From Brachypterus glaber (Eukaryota; Arthropoda; Insecta; Coleoptera; Kateretidae): a DNA stretch of 64,000 bases. The stretch lies in NCBI GenBank assembly GCA_958510825.1, contig OY294051.1, positions 34,410,393 to 34,474,392 on the forward strand. The letters are read 5' to 3'. A program made the position numbers and the translations under genes. The notes below the pieces were generated by a model. The model worked only from the letters and a program-made list of their open reading frames with translations. It did not search any database and was not told the DNA's origin. How positions within the stretch are numbered: the stretch's first letter is position 1; each line of letters opens with the position of its first letter. Below, piece after piece: positions 1 to 11,929 of the stretch.

Positions 1-184
1 GTACAACAAGGAACAAGGTAGCCTTTCTAGCCGGAGGAGTAATTTAAATAAATATAGAGGACAGAAAATTTTAATTTTAAATAAAATTATTAAAAAAACT
101 GTTAGTCTACCAATATCACCTAGCGAGTAATTATCAAAAATATTATTTTTTTGCCCCCCTTTGCCCCCCCTCTACATCAATGTT

Positions 185-464
185 AAATATATTTTACTTG
201 ACTACAAACTAAGAAGGTCCTGAATCCTTGTGTGAAATAACTTTTTAAATCGCTTATTTTCTTCAATAGTTATAAATTTTACAATCAGACAGACGAACAA
301 ATACACAGACCGACAGACAAATAAAATATATTTTACTTGACTACAAACTACGAAGGTCCTGAATCCTTCTGTGAAATAACTTTTTAAATCGCTTATTTTC
401 TTCAATAGTTATAAATTTTACAATCAGACAGACGAACAAATACACAGATCGACAGACAAATAAA
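185..464. repeat. Tandem duplication, two 139-bp units
   Basis: Positions 185-323 and 324-462 are nearly identical, starting with aaatatattttacttgac and ending with cagacagacgaac and gacagacaaataaa. The open frames across it simply read through both units. The cagacaga-type tract is common in insect transposon 3' regions, but I cannot name a family. Confidence 0.9.
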
Positions 465-546
465 CCGGTATTATTTTAACACCCATTTTTTACCTTTTCT
501 TGATATAAAAATGCAAAAAAAAATATTTTTCGGCAGATTTCAATAA

Positions 547-621
547 CTAGTAACAAAAATAAATAGAGCATACTATTGTTACGGGTGTTACGGGGTATGC
601 TCTATTTATTTATGTTACTAG
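547..621. repeat. Short hairpin with 26-bp arms
   Basis: Arms 547-572 and 596-621 are reverse complements with one mismatch (outer ctagtaac, inner gagcata) around a 23-bp loop containing gttacggg twice. It could be a minimal non-autonomous element; no target duplication is obvious. From 622 to about 1395 I see only AT-rich sequence with no gene or repeat I can support. Confidence 0.8.
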
Positions 622-1399
622 TCCAGCAAGTGATGGTTAACTGGCCACGACCTTAAGAATAAGAGTCCATGTCAATTTCTAAACATGGGATGTCCAAGAT
701 TTTCCATATAGAAAATTCACCGAACTAATTTTCTAGTTTTTTCCAGATTAGCTCGGAAAATAATAAGTTGTACATTTAAAAGTGATGCGTAACTAACATT
801 ACTTTTGTTCACAGTATTTTTGTCTGCTTTTTTTTTCAAACAAAATAATATGGGTTCTCGTTTGTATGTCTATTTTCCAATATCTAAAAGTGTATTGTTC
901 TCCACACTGATAAGGGATAAATCTTTAATAATGTCTAAAGAACAGGGACTCTTTTAGTCTTTATTGTACTATCAAAAGAAAAAATTACTCTAATGAATAC
1001 GAAAAATTCTCATTTCATAAAAAAATACATTTCGTTTAAAAGCTTATGTCTTTTCTTGATATTTTAATACATTAAAGTATTAGTAAAAGAAAAGCCTAGC
1101 TTTAGATTCAATGTTTATTTTATTACTTTGGTTTTTTTTTTCTTTCACATCTATTCTGCTGCATAAAGACTACAGACAGCAACTACTATTTTTTAAATCA
1201 AAAACTAAGAAAAAAAGTTTCTATACATTTTAAGCCTACTATGGCCCTTTAAAAATAGTCCATTTTTTTTAAAAGTACCTGTATATGAGGTATTTTTCTT
1301 AGTTTTTGATGTACATCATCATTGTAATTTAGGTTTTCAACATTTTAGTATTTAATTTTTCGTCCTCTAACCTTGAAATTTCAGCTTTAAATTAATTTT

Positions 1400-1597
1400 T
1401 CTCGAAAGCGGTTAATCCTACAGTATTACAACAAGAGTACCTTTTTATGTATTTTAACCTGACAAATTATATTCTAAAAATAAAATTACAAAAAAGTTAC
1501 ACAGAAAAAAGTTTTGGACAAAAAACTAATAAGGCCCCCCAGTTTCGCAGACCCCTGGTTAAAATAAGTCCATGAAAATAACATACGAAGATAGGCC
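1400..1597. repeat. Dispersed repeat H, copy 1
   Basis: This stretch matches 24268-24456 in the same orientation. Shared blocks are acaagagtacc, gttacacagaaaaaag, aaaaaactaataag, cccccagttt and catacgaagatagg. The short reverse-strand open frames in both copies are by-products of the shared sequence. It resembles parts of the foldback at 27171-27856 and the degenerate copy at 52800-53160. From 1600 to 2650 nothing further is supportable beyond a gtccgtctgtccgtctgc tract near 2119. Confidence 0.7.
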
Positions 1598-2659
1598 TTT
1601 ACAACCAATAATAGGTATAAAAAAAAATTATTATTATTATTACTATTTGCGAAACCTAGAACAATAACTTGATGTATTTTCACAAAACTTAAATTCAAAT
1701 ATGGACTAAACTACATTCGATTGCAGCCAAAATTAATTGATAAGGAAATAAAAGGCAGCGAGAGCTTTTTTACATATTTTATTATCATATATTTTTCCAA
1801 AGTTAATTTTTTCATGTTGTTTTGTATAAACTCGAATTTTCTTGTTTTCTACAAAAAATATTTTTCGAAATTGCCGCCTATAGTTTTCCGACGGCAGTAG
1901 TACACATTGGAAAAGCTAAAACCAATCGATAAGGAAAATATAGAATGAAGTGGAATAGCATTTCCAATAACACATATATAGAGATCTCACTCACATGTCT
2001 TTCTCTGACGCCAGTTATTGACTTTGAGCGCTATTTTAATTTGATATCACAAATAAATGGTTTCTAAGATTTTGTACCACAAATTCCAAAAAGGAAACCA
2101 TTATATAAACATTTAGTTGTCCGTCTGTCCGTCTGCTTAAGGTATAGTAATTTTAAACCTTCCCGCTTGTAAACAATCTCGAAATTACCATAGCAATGTA
2201 AGATACGTATGCGCCGTAAGCGAAATGACTAGGCCCAATTTACACAACCGTAAAACGTAGACGTGCCATTAACGAGAACAAAACAATGGTTTATTCCTCT
2301 AAATTATTGGAATAAAAGCGATTTTATAAAAAAATTTTGTTTCTACAGGAATACAAAAGTTTTTTTAGCAACAGCTTTATCAATTCTCTTTTTTACATCA
2401 AAACATCATAAAAACAAAGTAAGTAAACAAAAATTATAAATTTTGGTTATGTTGACATTTAAAACAAGCCACATGCTTCAGTGTAAATCGGACTTTGTGG
2501 AGTATTTAGCGGCAAATTTAAAATAACTAAACCTTAAAAAAATAAACTTTAGTATTGGAAGATACAATAGTGCATTAAAAATATTTAGTTCCCTGAAGAT
2601 GTAATAGTTTAGAAGAAACTTAAAATCAAATGAGACGAAATGTATTTACATCAATAAAA

Positions 2660-3438
2660 CAGCCACAAAAAAAAAAATTCTGATCTGACATTCTGACAAT
2701 GTTTACAATAATCCGAATCCGATGTCTATTTAACCCCATCTCATCAGAATTTTGCCATAACCTCAAAAAAAACATAACACCGGCACACAAAAAGAAAATA
2801 ATCTCGAGTGTGGCAGACCCGACTAGTATTTTGGGTCGCTGAATCTGAATCCGAGGTCAGAATTTAAAAGTTAGCTTTTAAAGTGGCGGATCAAATATGG
2901 CGGATTAGATTTTTTAAAGTTGTTCGGATTTGCTTGAAACTTGGTACTCGAAGGTTTTTGGATTCGCTGATTACGAATCTGGTACCAGTTTTCAAAAATT
3001 TAAAATGGCGGATCTAATATGGCGGATTAGATTTTTTAAACTTTCTCGGAAAATTTAATCCGCCATATTGGATCCGCTATTTTGAATTTTGGAAAACTGG
3101 CACAGATCAGCGACCCCAAAAACCCACGAGTACCAAGTTTCAAGCAAATCTGAGAATCTTTAAAAAATCTACTCCGCCATATTGGATCCGCCATTTTGAA
3201 CGCTAACTTTTAAAATCTGACCTCGGATTCAGATTTAGCGACCCAAAATACGTAAGAATTGACACGTCTGGTCTGCCGCACTCGAGATTATTTTTTTTGT
3301 TTGTCGGTGTTTTTTTGAGGTTATGCAAAATGCTGATGTGATGGGGTTAAATAGACATCGAATTCGGATTCAGCGACCCTAAAAACTAATTGTAAACATA
3401 GTCAGAAATCCAGAAAAGATTTTTTTTTTGTGTGGCTG
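2660..3438. mobile_element. Foldback element A, 779 bp, nearly full-length palindrome
   Basis: The element begins cagccac plus an A run and ends with a T run plus gtggctg. The halves are reverse complements over almost the whole length: gatgtctatttaacccc answers ggggttaaatagacatc, ctcgagtgtggcagacc answers ggtctgccgcactcgag, and ggcggat/atccgcc repeats surround the centre near 3045. There is no coding potential, so this is a non-autonomous foldback. Related pieces with the same A-rich end and a gcgctgaatcc-type core lie at 6715-7060, 34861-35035 and 47786-48072. No target duplication is convincing. Confidence 0.85.
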
Positions 3439-3958
3439 TATAATAAATGTCTTTACATTAATAATAAAAGTACATTATGTATTTACATTATTAATAGCGA
3501 CGTTTACAGGTAAAAATGTCCTTTACAAATAAATATTCCACGAAATGAAAAAAACGTCTGTAAAAGTTAATAGTAAATTCCCCAGGAGATCAGAACATGG
3601 CGCGCTTATTGCACGAAGACTATGCATAATTTAGGGGTGCGTGGTCTAAATTACACTTCGGGATAGATAATGCCGATATCCAGATATCTGGAAATACAGG
3701 GAACACCGTGTACACAGATAAAAATAATGATATTAATAAATGTATTGAAAATGATCTTCAACATGTTTCTGTCGCCTAGAAAGTAGTAAAATATATAGAA
3801 AACATTAAATCATGAATATTTTAAAAGAATCTAGAAAAAGGAAAAGAATCTAATTTTTAATACATTTTTAATTTTTGTTTTAAAATTAATAGGGAGCCCC
3901 TAGCACACACATTAAGCTTACCCCATTACCTAATATTATTAGCAAAAAAAAAAATTTG

Positions 3959-3999
3959 TTAGTTGTTAATTAACCATCTTTCCTTTAATTAACAACTAA
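3959..3999. repeat. Perfect 15-bp-arm hairpin
   Basis: The arm ttagttgttaattaa at 3959-3973 is answered by its exact reverse complement at 3985-3999 around an 11-base loop. It lies 42 bases upstream of the tRNA-like sequence. Function is unknown. Confidence 0.8.
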
Positions 4000-4040
4000 A
4001 AAATTTGAGAGGAATAGAAAAGAAGGCATGTCCAACGGGC

Positions 4041-4112
4041 ATCTCGGTAGCTTAGTTGGTAGAGCACCATGCCGGAAACCGTGGGGACTCTGGTTCGAAT
4101 CCAGACTGAGAC
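4041..4112 (+). tRNA. tRNA-like sequence (probable tRNA pseudogene or SINE head)
   Basis: The 72-base stretch folds as a cloverleaf. The acceptor stem pairs 4041-4047 with 4106-4112 (one A-C mismatch, one G-T). The D arm is GCTT...GAGC with loop AGTTGGTA. The T arm is TCTGG-TTCGAAT-CCAGA. The A-box (tagcttagttgg) and B-box (ggttcgaatcc) match RNA polymerase III internal promoters. The anticodon stem CCATG/CGTGG encloses eight rather than seven bases and the variable loop has only four, so the anticodon cannot be assigned and a functional tRNA is unlikely. No typical SINE tail is recognisable downstream. I prefer a degenerate tRNA copy or tRNA-derived SINE head. Confidence 0.6.
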
Positions 4113-5980
4113 CTGACTTATTTCTAATTTTCTCTTCTATCCGATATGCCACTTATATTTTCTTTCATAAAATATATAGCTTTTACCTTATTTTTATTAA
4201 TTTTGGGGCGTAAAATAAACAAAGATTTTTTTTTAAGTTTTAAGTTTTTTGACGGTCGTACTGTTTACTTAGTTTATGCGTGTTTAATAAAAATTATAAT
4301 TGATGGGGTGAGTTGTGCCTTAAAGTCCTGTAACATATTAGTTTACAAACATAATACAATGGTGAAAACTGATACTTTTAAAATATTTTATATATTTTCT
4401 TATTTAAATGGATTTGTTACAAATTTGATACTCTGACCAGTTAATGATTTGAATATAATTATTTTAATATATTAAAATATTTCCAACTAAATCATATTTG
4501 TTAAATTAATAAAATTAATATATTATTTTTCTCTGTGTATTTTTAATGCTCGATAGGAACCTAGAATTCTTCTTCGACAGACATTATCGCATGACAGAAA
4601 TAATTCCGGATGATTATGTTGTAAATTATTACTTAGCGAAAAAACTCCGAAAAACTTAAAAGAATTGAAATAACAACTCACGGACACTGAAATATTACAA
4701 ATTAACTATAATTTTACAAAGAAATTAAAACAATTAATTATTAGTACACTTATACATTAATAATGGAACATTATTAAGTTTAAGTTATATTTATTAGGGC
4801 AGATAAGTATAATGTCGTTTTACTTTTTTAATTTCATGTCTTTTATAAATCCATTTCTGGTTCTTTGCATTTATAGAAACTTACAAAAAGTTTATAAATA
4901 AACTTATTTTAATAATTATATATAATAAATAGGAGTAAAAGTTTTCTGGTAACTGTTATCAGTGATGACTCGTCATGTTTAAAATCAATTAGTACAAAGA
5001 AACGATGCAATTTTACATGTAAAAATTCTTAAGGACTCATAATTAAAATTTGTTTTAAATTAGTGTTTCTTAAAATAACAACATTCACCATACCCCATTA
5101 TTTATCTGTTATTTGCTTTAATTAAGAAAGTTTAATTAATATAATTATTATTTCATCGCTAGATTTATCTTAAAATGATTGTAAAGTATGTCCCGCAACA
5201 TCTATTTTGATTAGAATAATTTTACTCTTTTAAAATGATAGCTGCAAGAAATATAGCTAAGTAAATGGCCCCTAACGAAAAAGCTTAAATTATCTAAAGA
5301 GACATCTGATTCCATATTAATATTTTAGAAACTGTGTGAGCATTCCAAATAGCGGAGGGATGTTTACTTTTTGCCAAAACGTACATATCGGATTTTTTTT
5401 TAGTGGTTTGCGGTTTTGCTTATCAAATGTACATAACATACATTTGGTTACACTAAAAAAAAGATCTGGTTGCAGAAACCAGAATTCGGAACAACTTTTT
5501 TTACTGGTTGCTGCAACCAAAAATCTGGCACATGCAACAAAAGTAATTATTGTAGGGGAGACTTTTGTACCTTGATCATAGTGTACCTTGGATCACACTT
5601 CAGTTTCTTGATAGATGGTGCTATCTACGTGACAAAACTGTACTAAGACAATACTCAGTAGAGTGCAAGCAAGCGGGAGAGTGGTTGTCCATCTGCTATT
5701 GTTTTCAAGTAAAATAAAAATACAGTTTTTTTAGCTCAAAAAGTAACTTTTGTTTTTATTGTTTATTCTTTTACAAGTTGACGATTGTGTTTTGTGTTTT
5801 AAATCACATTCTACCTAAATCACTGTCTATTGGTAAGTAATTTGTTATGACATATTTCAGATTTAAACATAACCTATAATGTTGAGAAGGTTACGTTTGG
5901 AAAAATGCATCATCATGTACCTCGGATCAAAACGTCCTGTACATTGATCAATGATTATAGCTTTAACGTAAAATGATTTA
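4113..5980. other. Intergenic, no gene recognised
   Basis: This is AT-rich sequence. The only structure seen is an imperfect inverted repeat around 5461-5530 (gatctggttgcag against ctgcaaccaaaaatc), which produces overlapping open frames on both strands. The phrase gtacctnggatca recurs at 5583-5596 and 5918-5930. I see no splice-flanked coding exon. Confidence 0.5.
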
Positions 5981-5984
5981 GTTA

Positions 5985-6126
5985 ACTAAAAAGTAAAAAA
6001 TAAAAAATAAGTCGGTGCCAATTTCACAGCAAACAATTTAACAACAAAAATAATTTTTACTATATAATTTAGGGAGTGGTGAAATTGACACCTCTTATTT
6101 TTTATTTTTTACTTTTTGCGAAAAGT
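5985..6126. repeat. Palindromic block related to the TTAACCGACTTC family
   Basis: The arms read aaaaaataaaaaataag on the left and its complement on the right, around ggtgccaatttcac...gtgaaattgacacc. The same block, more complete, forms 35260-35470, where it is flanked by ttaaccgacttc. A single arm lies at 26480-26520. This is a degraded copy of that repeat. Confidence 0.7.
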
Positions 6127-6714
6127 GTTTTTTATACATATTTTCTGAATTATACTGTATAATGCTTTTAAGACAAAAACATCAAAATTTCCAATTACCC
6201 CATTTCTTAACAAAACACTGTTTAACACAAGATGTTAAAATGGATTTCTCGTTTTCCGGGATAGAAAGGGAATATTTGAGATTTTAAGAGAGAGTAAGTA
6301 CTTATATATGAAACAGACATAGAGACAATGAGGGTATTCTTACAGCGAGCCTATTTCATTTTCAAATAGGGGTACTCGGGGTAAAAGATGGAAGTTGTTG
6401 ACTTTACAAAACACGGTGCACTTGAACCAATTTTTTTTTTTATTTTATAGTTTGCTTATTTAGTGGGTAAGGATCATTTTAAGAAAAAAATCAACAAAAA
6501 ATCTATTAACCTATTTTTGAGAAAAACTATTTTTATATTTTTTTAAAGAAAATATACAAGATTAAAAAAAATAAGCTTAACAGCTGATTTCATGTCAAAA
6601 AAATGAGATAAATAAGACAAATTAATTTTTTTATTGTTTCTATTTTTTTATAAAATTAATTGTGTTGTTTTTCTGAAAAATGGGCTGATACATTTTTATT
6701 AAACTAATTAAATA

Positions 6715-7060
6715 AGGTGCTATTTTGACCTCAAATTCAGATTCAGCGCCTCAAAATACGTAGAAATACAATGGTCTCCGAAAAAAATCTAGACTTTTTC
6801 TGTGGCCACACAAAAAAAGGTCAAGAATTTTTTTGTAGGCTATTGTTTTCCTGTGTATTTTGAGGCGCTGAATCCGAATTTAAGATCAAGCTAGCACCTC
6901 GGTCGATTAGTTTTGAAAATAAACTCAAAAAACGTTATTTTTGAGAATATGAAAGGAACATCGAGGTTATCTCCAAAATTAATTGAATGAGGTGTTATTT
7001 TGACCTGAAATTCGGGTTCAGCGCCTCAAAATACATAGGAAAACAATAGTCTACAAAAAA
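6715..7060. repeat. Repeat with inverted gcgcctcaaaatac modules
   Basis: The module attcagcgcctcaaaatac occurs near 6740 and 7010 in one orientation and inverted near 6858. Intervening sequence includes gtggccacacaaaaaaa. It belongs to the same broad family as the foldbacks at 2660-3438 and 34861-35035. It is non-coding. Confidence 0.65.
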
Positions 7061-7331
7061 ATATCATAAAATTGAAAAACGTGATTTCAGCTCAACGTGC
7101 TCAGTGGGTAACGTAGATCCAAAGAAAATCTGAAATGTTTCACATGGAACATGAAAATAGCCCGCTTGCCCGATAAGGAGTTACGACCAGGGCGTTATTC
7201 TAAATTAAATTCTTTGCTATAAATTCATTCTACCCTTAGTTTTTCCCTTATATCTACATAAAATACAACAAAAAGCCCAGTAAGGAAATAGTTTCAGCCT
7301 GATAAAAATAATGCGTTAAAATTAAGAACAA

Positions 7332-8037
7332 AATAGTATATTCTGTAACTAGTATGGAATAGACAATATTCCGCGCGAGCGGAAAGTTTGTCATACGAGC
7401 CGGTAGGCGAGTATGACGGTCCCGCGAGCGCGGAATGACTATTCCATACGTGCTGTAGACTATACGTTTTCTTCGACTGCAAATATGAAACACTGTATGG
7501 CTTTAAACTGCGAACAAGGTTAAAAATAATGTTTTTTTGTGGCGACATTAAAAATGCAACAAAACACATATATTTAAATAAAGCAATTAATGTTTTTAAT
7601 TATTTTATTAAATCAGTACTTAAAAAAGATTTTCATTTAATTTAAGCACATATTTACAAATTATAATGCAAACATTGAAGGTTATGTCAGATTGTTGTGA
7701 CAGATATCAGGACTAAATATTTAACAACAGATGGAGCAGTTTTAATTTTTTGAACTAAATTGATAAAAAACTGTTCATATGTTAAGAAAAACTAATAAAC
7801 TTTATTTAATTTTAACGCAAAACTTTAAATTTCCTTAAATTATTCAATGGTAAAATATATATATTTTTGCTAATTTTGCTACAGTTTTCTTTACTTTTAT
7901 AAACAAGAGATGGCATTGAATGTGCTCATTCTAACATTTGATACGAAATATTCATACCATATCTAGAGCTAGAATGGATTCATTCTGTGTTTGAAAAGTG
8001 TGTGTATTTGCTTACATTCTAAAGCAGTCGTAGAAAA
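7332..8037 (+). repeat. Dispersed family B, copy 1
   Basis: This is a repeat of about 700 bp. The left end carries nested GC-rich palindromes: gtatggaatag pairs with ctattccatac across 7350-7450, and inside it gtcatacgagccgg pairs with ccta-ggcgagtatgac. The body contains gttatgtcagattgttgtgac and agatggagcagttttaat. The far end reads gagctagaatggattcattc and then agcagtcgtagaaaaat. It is matched almost end to end by 12622-13322 and, inverted and shortened, by 19058-19534. It has no coding capacity. The superfamily is unknown. Confidence 0.85.
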
Positions 8038-8084
8038 ATTAATTTTTAATTATTTTTGAGATTATGTTACTGTACACTACAATC

Positions 8085-8521
8085 ACGGCAGTTGCGCCCT
8101 CTGTAACCGTAAGAAAGCACCTATGAAAATTTATAATATATGAAACTTATAGAAAATTTTAAGAGCTACAAGTTTGCTCATAAGCACTTTTATTGCCCGA
8201 TGAATAATTTGGCTGAAAAATGGAAAAAAAACAATTTCACCTCCAACATGGCAGTTTTTAAAATAACTCTATTGTTATTAATATATTAAAGGAATGATTC
8301 AAACAAAAATTGTTGGAAATTTTCTCCTTAACAAAATTGGTGATATGCATTTTTATCGTAAGATGCATATTAAGCAACATATTAATTCAAGATAAAGGGG
8401 TATCTTACGCAAATCACAAGGTGAAAAAAAACAGGGGTGTTCTGTTACCATCCCCTAGTACCCTTTAAAATATCAGCCCGTGTACATTTATTACAATTTA
8501 CATTTATTATTTGACTGGACT
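8085..8521 (-). mobile_element. Family D foldback, one arm only
   Basis: This is a single arm of the element intact at 10301-11094. It ends atttgactggact at 8521 and carries taccctttaaaatatcag, cgtaagatgcatatt and aatttcacctccaacatgg. The other arm is missing, so the copy is truncated near the element's centre. Confidence 0.75.
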
Positions 8522-9263
8522 ATATAGTTAGATGACCAAAATTGAAAGTTACAAGTATTACAAACACTTCATATTAGCCTTTCTTTTCTGCGTGTGAAAA
8601 ATACCACTTTTATGCATCGTTGATTACTAGTTTGGTGGTTTCATTTTACGGGATTTTAACTGTTTTATGTTCACTGAATAGTTAAATATTATCAAATTTT
8701 AGAGTACATTGCTCATTATAATTCAACAACAATAACAATAATTATCTTTGAAATAATATAATTTTGCACAAATCCGTATTGTTTATGCGATGTTAATTTT
8801 AATGTTTGGCAGTGTTAATTTTAATGTTTGGCTTTTATTGTAAAACGTGTATAAATAATTTTCTATTATCATGCGTAAACAATTAATTATTATGATAATC
8901 GCAACTATAATATCATATAAATAATGCTAAATAACTAAAATTATTTTACATGTGTGGAAATTAAGCAGAAAAGGACCATGTTTGTCTGTTATAGGAATAA
9001 AACTAAACATTTTTTTCTTCAAGCGTACTAAAATGTTCATATTTTATAATTGAACACACTAGTTAGAAGTGATCTATCTTTTTACAGTAAAAAAATGAGT
9101 TCATTGTTGTACGCCGTAAAAAAAAGTTAGTTAGCAAAACCACCACTGGCGGCAGCACTCTTTGACTTTGATGACAGCTATACTTCAAAATTGTTTGCTT
9201 ATTATGTAAACAGGTGGTTGACTCGAGATTCTGTGCAAAAACCTTGTGTGAAATTGATTAAAA
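8522..9263. other. Intergenic, small direct repeat
   Basis: A 20-base phrase starting gttaattttaatgtttgg is repeated at about 8791 and 8814. Otherwise this is AT-rich and featureless to me. Confidence 0.5.
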
Positions 9264-9446
9264 ATGATTGAAGAAGAATATATGGTTTATACACCTACAA
9301 AATTCTCCGAAATTGCAAATGCTACATTGGACAAGTTACCATCGAAATCGCGAAAAGTGTACGATTTAGCCTACAAAAAAAATTTAAAATGAGCTAAGGA
9401 AGAAGGTTTAAGTTTATTTCGAAAGGGTTTTATTGGCCTATTTTAA
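9264..9446 (+). pseudogene. Relic of a tyrosine-recombinase-like (Crypton-type?) N-terminal segment
   Basis: An ATG at 9264 opens 42 codons ending in TGA at 9390-9392. Reading on in the same frame gives another 17 sense codons before TAA at 9444. The composite includes LDKLPSKSRKVYDLAYKK, then a stop where W would be expected, then AKEEGLSLF. The pattern LP-x-K-S-R-x-x-Y-x-x-x-Y-K-K followed by an EEG-L segment resembles the N-terminal helical domain of Crypton-like tyrosine recombinases and related insect integrase-like proteins. That match is from memory. No catalytic Arg/His/Tyr domain follows, so at most this is a short dead fragment. Confidence 0.35.
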
Positions 9447-9653
9447 TAAAAAAACATACTTTATTACTGAATAAATTAAATTCAAAAATTAATATTAAAA
9501 AAAATATATATATATGATGCTTGAGAAAAAATAGTAAGTTTCACTCAGAGGAAAAGTGCTCCGTAAATTCTACAGACTAGTAAAAAAAAGCTTGATTTTT
9601 CCACTAAAACAATATACTATTTTGCGCGCGTTGAGAAAATAATCGATTCTATA

Positions 9654-9857
9654 GAAGAGAAAAAGATGGAAGTCGCTTGTAAAACAAGTTTACACTACGA
9701 TATTTCAAAAACGCTTTTATCCAGTGGCTTGAAATTCGAAGAAAGATTTTCCAAGTAGTAAACAAAATGTGTTCCAAATTTCAAGTCTATGTCAAAGATT
9801 TCTTGAAATATCGTAGTGTAAATTTGTTTTGCAAGCGACTTGCATCTTTTTCTCTAC
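9654..9857. mobile_element. MITE M, copy 1, flanked by TATA
   Basis: The arms begin gaagagaaaaagatg and end catctttttctctac. Inside are cgcttgtaaaac, acactacgatatttca and the inverted tgaaatatcgtagtgtaaa. TATA occurs immediately outside both ends (9650-9653 and 9858-9861). A second copy of nearly the same length and with the same flanks lies at 61868-62070, which fixes the boundaries. A TA or TATA duplication suggests mariner-like mobilisation. Confidence 0.9.
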
Positions 9858-9874
9858 TATATTTTAATTTTCTC

Positions 9875-10145
<271 letters not shown>

Positions 10146-10300
10146 TAATAAAAAAATAATTTTTTGAGATACGATAGTTTCAAAATTCGATTTGTAGTTT
10201 TTTCTTTGCAAGTATGACCTTTTCTGCTGATGGTCTATATTTATGTAAAATGGTTACTATTAATTTTAATCGAAATGTTTTAAAATCAAAGTATTATAAT

Positions 10301-11094
10301 AGTCCAGTCAAATTATAAATGTAAATTGCAATAAATTTACACCTGCTGATATTTTAAAGGGTAGTAGTGGATGGTTACAGAACACTCCTGTTAGTTTTTC
10401 ACCGGGTGTCCGCTATCTTGAATTTTAGGGGTGGGTTGCTTAATATGTGTCTTACGATAAAAATGTATATAACCAATTTTGTTTAGGAGGAAATTTCCAA
10501 CAATTTTGGTCTGGATGATTTTTTTAACATGTTAATAACAATCGAGTTAATTTAAAAATAGCCATGTTGGAGGTGAAATTGTTTTTTTCTATTTTTTGTC
10601 CAAATTATTCATCGGACGATAAAAGTGGTTATAAGCTAACTTTTAGCTCTTGAAATTCTCTATAAGTTTCATATATTATAATTTTTCATGGGTACTTTGG
10701 TACGGTTACACAGGGCGCAAATCGAGTTTCACCGCCCACTGTAATCGCAACAAAATTCTTTGAAAATGAAAATTTTGAATATATAAAACTTATAGAGAAT
10801 TTCAAGAGCTACAAATTTTCTCATAACAATTTTACCCCCAACATTTTCAACAAAACTTGTTGAAAATGTTTTCCTTAACAAAATTGGTTTTATACATTTT
10901 TATCATAAGATGCATATTTAGCGAGATAACCGCACTCACCCCTAAAATTTAAGACAGCGGACATCCCTTACGCAAATCACCCGGTGAAAAACTAACAGTT
11001 TTCTGTTACTATACACTACTACCCTTTAAAATATCAGACCTTTTAGACTTTTATTGCAATTTAACACAGGAATTTTTCGTTATTTGACTGGACT
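10301..11094. mobile_element. Family D foldback, complete, with 8-bp target duplication
   Basis: The ends are AGTCCAGTCAAAT and ATTTGACTGGACT. ATTATAAT is present immediately outside both ends (10293-10300 and 11095-11102), an 8-bp target duplication. The halves are imperfect reverse complements for most of 794 bp, sharing gatattttaaagggtagtagtg, cttacgataaaaatg and ctcttgaaattctctataag-type blocks, with the centre near 10750. It is non-coding. An 8-bp duplication fits hAT-type integration, but the superfamily is not proven. Other copies are at 8085-8521 and 28640-29970. Confidence 0.9.
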
Positions 11095-11164
11095 ATTATA
11101 ATAGCTATCATGAGCTAATAATAATTATAATTATTATTATAATTTAAATTGTCCATGGGGCCAG

Positions 11165-11365
11165 AAATAAATCAAATTAAAACATTGACCAGATATATTA
11201 TAGTTCAAGACCAAAAGTGATCAAAAGGTCATATTTCTTTATTAATATTACAGTAATGGTAAAGAATCTTATTTAAAAAAAGCTTAAAAATAAATAAGTT
11301 TTAGCGGGCCAAAATAACTTTCCAACTACACCCCAAAACATGAGCAAAGAGAAACAATCGAATAA
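11165..11365 (+). repeat. Partial copy of the 770-bp tandem repeat unit
   Basis: It shares gttcaagaccaaaagtga, aaaaggtcatatttcttta, ttacagtaa-ggtaaa, aaaagcttaaaaataa and aacaatcgaataaaa with 37780-37980 and 38550-38760. Only the last quarter of the unit is present. Confidence 0.75.
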
Positions 11366-11454
11366 AAAATAAATTTGATAGAACTGTTGCGGAATGAACC
11401 TAACGAGCACATATGCAGCGACTTTTTTTTACCTTTGAATTTTGGTAGTAGCAG

Positions 11455-11550
11455 GAGAGGGGCGCGTTTCTTGTTTTCAGCACGCGACAAAAATCCCCCG
11501 GAGGCCCCCGCTGCGGAGAGTAGTAATAAAGACGCGGCCGCGTTTGCATG
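11455..11550. other. Isolated GC-rich islet
   Basis: Within very AT-rich DNA this stretch contains cagcacgcgac, cccccggaggcccccgctg and gacgcggccgcg. An 86-codon frame (11375-11635, +) crosses it but its translation resembles nothing I know. It may be part of an unrecognised repeat or a relic CpG island. Confidence 0.4.
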
Positions 11551-11929
11551 TATTATGTTTTTGAATATATTGATATCATTGATATCATTTTTAAATAAAT
11601 TTATCGATTTACTATTATTTTTAATAATGCAGTAAATTAAAATAGTTAACTAAATATTAGTGTTCAATTAAAACATGAGCTAGACTTGTTAATTACCTGA
11701 ATGTTACAGTGGACACTTAAAGTAGCGTTAAAACCCTATGAAGAAGATTCTACAGCCTGAAAGGTACCTTTTGAAATAGCCCAAACATCACTAAGGTAGG
11801 ACTTCTTTCTTTATACACTCTAAAAAACATCCCATACATTTATTGGAAGTAATTAATATACTTGTATGGTAATTTATTAATAACGCGGTATCAAAAAAAA
11901 TTATTACTTTTACAGCATTCTTTTTTAAT

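Noticed and set aside
1..40. aacaaggaacaaggtagcc resembling the 3' end of a small-subunit rRNA
   Set aside because: Only a few bases match and the neighbouring sequence is AT-rich intergenic, not rRNA.
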